Below are positions 21,234 through 22,124 of a DNA stretch of 22,124 bases, one piece after another (positions within the stretch are counted from its first letter, which is position 1; the number at the start of each line of letters is the position of its first letter). Source of the stretch: a virus. The notes below the pieces were generated by a model. The model was not told where the DNA came from. It did no database searches and worked only from the letters and a program-made list of their open reading frames with translations. The position numbers and the translations under genes are program-made. The DNA lies in IMG/VR virus record IMGVR_UViG_3300025669_000214, positions 1 to 22,124 of that record. One strand, written 5' to 3'.

Positions 21234-22124
21234 GACACACCCCCTCCATTCACTGATTCAACTACTCGCCGTACAAGTCCCTCAACCTGTGTCGGCGACG
21301 GCGTTCCTATTGGTACAAGCGTACTCTGTACAAGCAATTCATCAGCACCGTTGCCCATCGGTTCCTTACCATCTTCAATACGTACTTCATCGCGTGTCCA
21401 TGTGCCTGAATTGATGCGTGATTCCTCTTTCGCCAGCTCGAATGTTCGGTCTTCAGGGATGCAACTATCAAAGGCGACGAACATATTCTCGTCGAACATC
21501 GGGATCAGCTTCTCGTTCAACTTCTCTTGGAACCGGATATGTCTTGGCTCAATTCCGAATCGGCAGTACACGTACAACGCGGCTTCGGCATTTGCTCTGT
21601 TCGCCTTCTCGCTAAACAGTCCTGTCGGCGTGTCGTATGCCTCGAATATCTCTGACTTCGTGTACTCGCGGCCCTTCAAGAATCCAAGATCACGGGGTGA
21701 CATGTTAATCGGAGTGAACGTCGTCTCGCTGTCAAGTAATCCTGTCTTGCCTGCGTTGGCGATACCTGTCCATACCGCAAGTATTTCTTCTTTCAGGCGT
21801 GTGAAGTTCGCGGCGCTCAATGATGATTTCGTTGAAAAGAATCCTTCGGGCCGTGCGTTATTCGTGAACAGTGCGTTTTCAAACAGGTTCATATTCGCGT
21901 TCAGGTTGAACATCTCGGCCACACCCTCAAGCGGTGACATGCCGTAGAACAGGTCACGCGGATTCGGCCAGACGAAATGAACAATCTCATCACGTTCAAA
22001 TCTAACTGTCTGTGCGCCGAGTCGATATTCGTAGTGGCTTATGAATTCATCCTTGCTCGGTACGATCCTCATGCGGTCGACAGGCAACGGCCATATTTCA
22101 AATGGTAGGCCTGTACCTTCGTTC
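21230..22124 (-). CDS. Portal protein, C-terminal part (HK97-type), truncated by the window edge
   Basis: At least 297 residues; the frame stays open to 22124, so the N-terminus is outside the window, and the TTG at 22087 is an internal codon. Typical portal sequence is seen: ERDEIVHFVWPNPRDLFYG, SPLEGVAEMFNLNANMN, NNARPEGFFSTKSSLS, then FLKGREYTKSEIFEAYDTP and GLFSEKANRANAEAALYVY, the last being the family's strongly conserved region. SRINSGTWTRDEVRIEDG near the end is the usual NE.R...G closing motif variant. Twelve copies form the DNA entry channel and the docking site for terminase and connector. The stop overlaps the next start (ATGA). Confidence 0.92.
   Translation of the reverse strand, partial: NEGTGLPFEIWPLPVDRMRIVPSKDEFISHYEYRLGAQTVRFERDEIVHFVWPNPRDLFYGMSPLEGVAEMFNLNANMNLFENALFTNNARPEGFFSTKSSLSAANFTRLKEEILAVWTGIANAGKTGLLDSETTFTPINMSPRDLGFLKGREYTKSEIFEAYDTPTGLFSEKANRANAEAALYVYCRFGIEPRHIRFQEKLNEKLIPMFDENMFVAFDSCIPEDRTFELAKEESRINSGTWTRDEVRIEDGKEPMGNGADELLVQSTLVPIGTPSPTQVEGLVRRVVESVNGGGVS

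Noticed and set aside
1-22124. CRISPR array, insertion sequence, attachment site or replication origin
   Set aside because: No regularly spaced repeats, transposase motifs, integrase or iteron-like clusters were seen on either strand.

Overview
The window is one uninterrupted block of a tailed-phage (siphovirus) genome carrying the head, connector and tail genes. Every convincing gene lies on the minus strand, so transcription runs from the right edge (22124) to the left edge (1). Gene order, tight spacing (ATGA and TAATG overlaps) and recognisable families point to an HK97-like long, non-contractile-tailed phage: portal, MuF-type minor head protein, protease, capsid, connector, head closure, gp10-like neck protein, tail terminator, tail tube, frameshifted tail chaperone, tape measure, distal tail protein. 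No integrase, repressor, tRNA, CRISPR or replication gene is present. The host cannot be named; two proteins with clear Sec signal peptides suggest a bacterial host and that some products are exported.

Head region (15.2-22.1 kb): the C-terminal part of the portal, a four-cysteine small protein and the MuF protein overlap one another. They are followed by an accessory stretch (18.2-20.0 kb) with three very small genes (44, 80 and 47 aa), a His/acid-rich 113-aa protein and a stand-alone asparagine-synthase-like PP-loop ATPase. This stretch contains two candidate RNA elements: a three-part switch that could hide a ribosome-binding site, and a long rod-like hairpin with a U-tract. The prohead protease (with a long C-terminal extension) and the major capsid protein follow.

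Middle region (7.7-15.2 kb): a probable decoration protein, a basic 82-aa protein and a beta-helix protein with a coiled-coil tail come first. Next is a coupled sugar-modification cassette (small methyltransferase, GT-A-like and GT-B glycosyltransferases). Then come two exported proteins, small membrane/coiled-coil proteins of lysis-accessory type, and a broken LamG-domain gene.

Tail region (1-7.7 kb): a connector with two inserted beta modules, head closure, gp10-like neck protein and tail terminator lead to a third glycosyltransferase. Two tandem tail-tube paralogues follow, the second carrying a nested insertion. The tail assembly chaperone has a textbook -1 slippery site directly in front of its stop codon. 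The tape measure, a distal tail protein and the first codons of the next tail gene complete the window.

The most notable signals are the nested domain insertion in the second tail-tube gene (its outer module also occurs in the distal tail protein), the zinc-ribbon-producing frameshift, the PP-loop enzyme and RNA elements inside the head operon, and the dispersed glycosylation genes. Functions are from reading the sequence and remembered family features; no searches were run.
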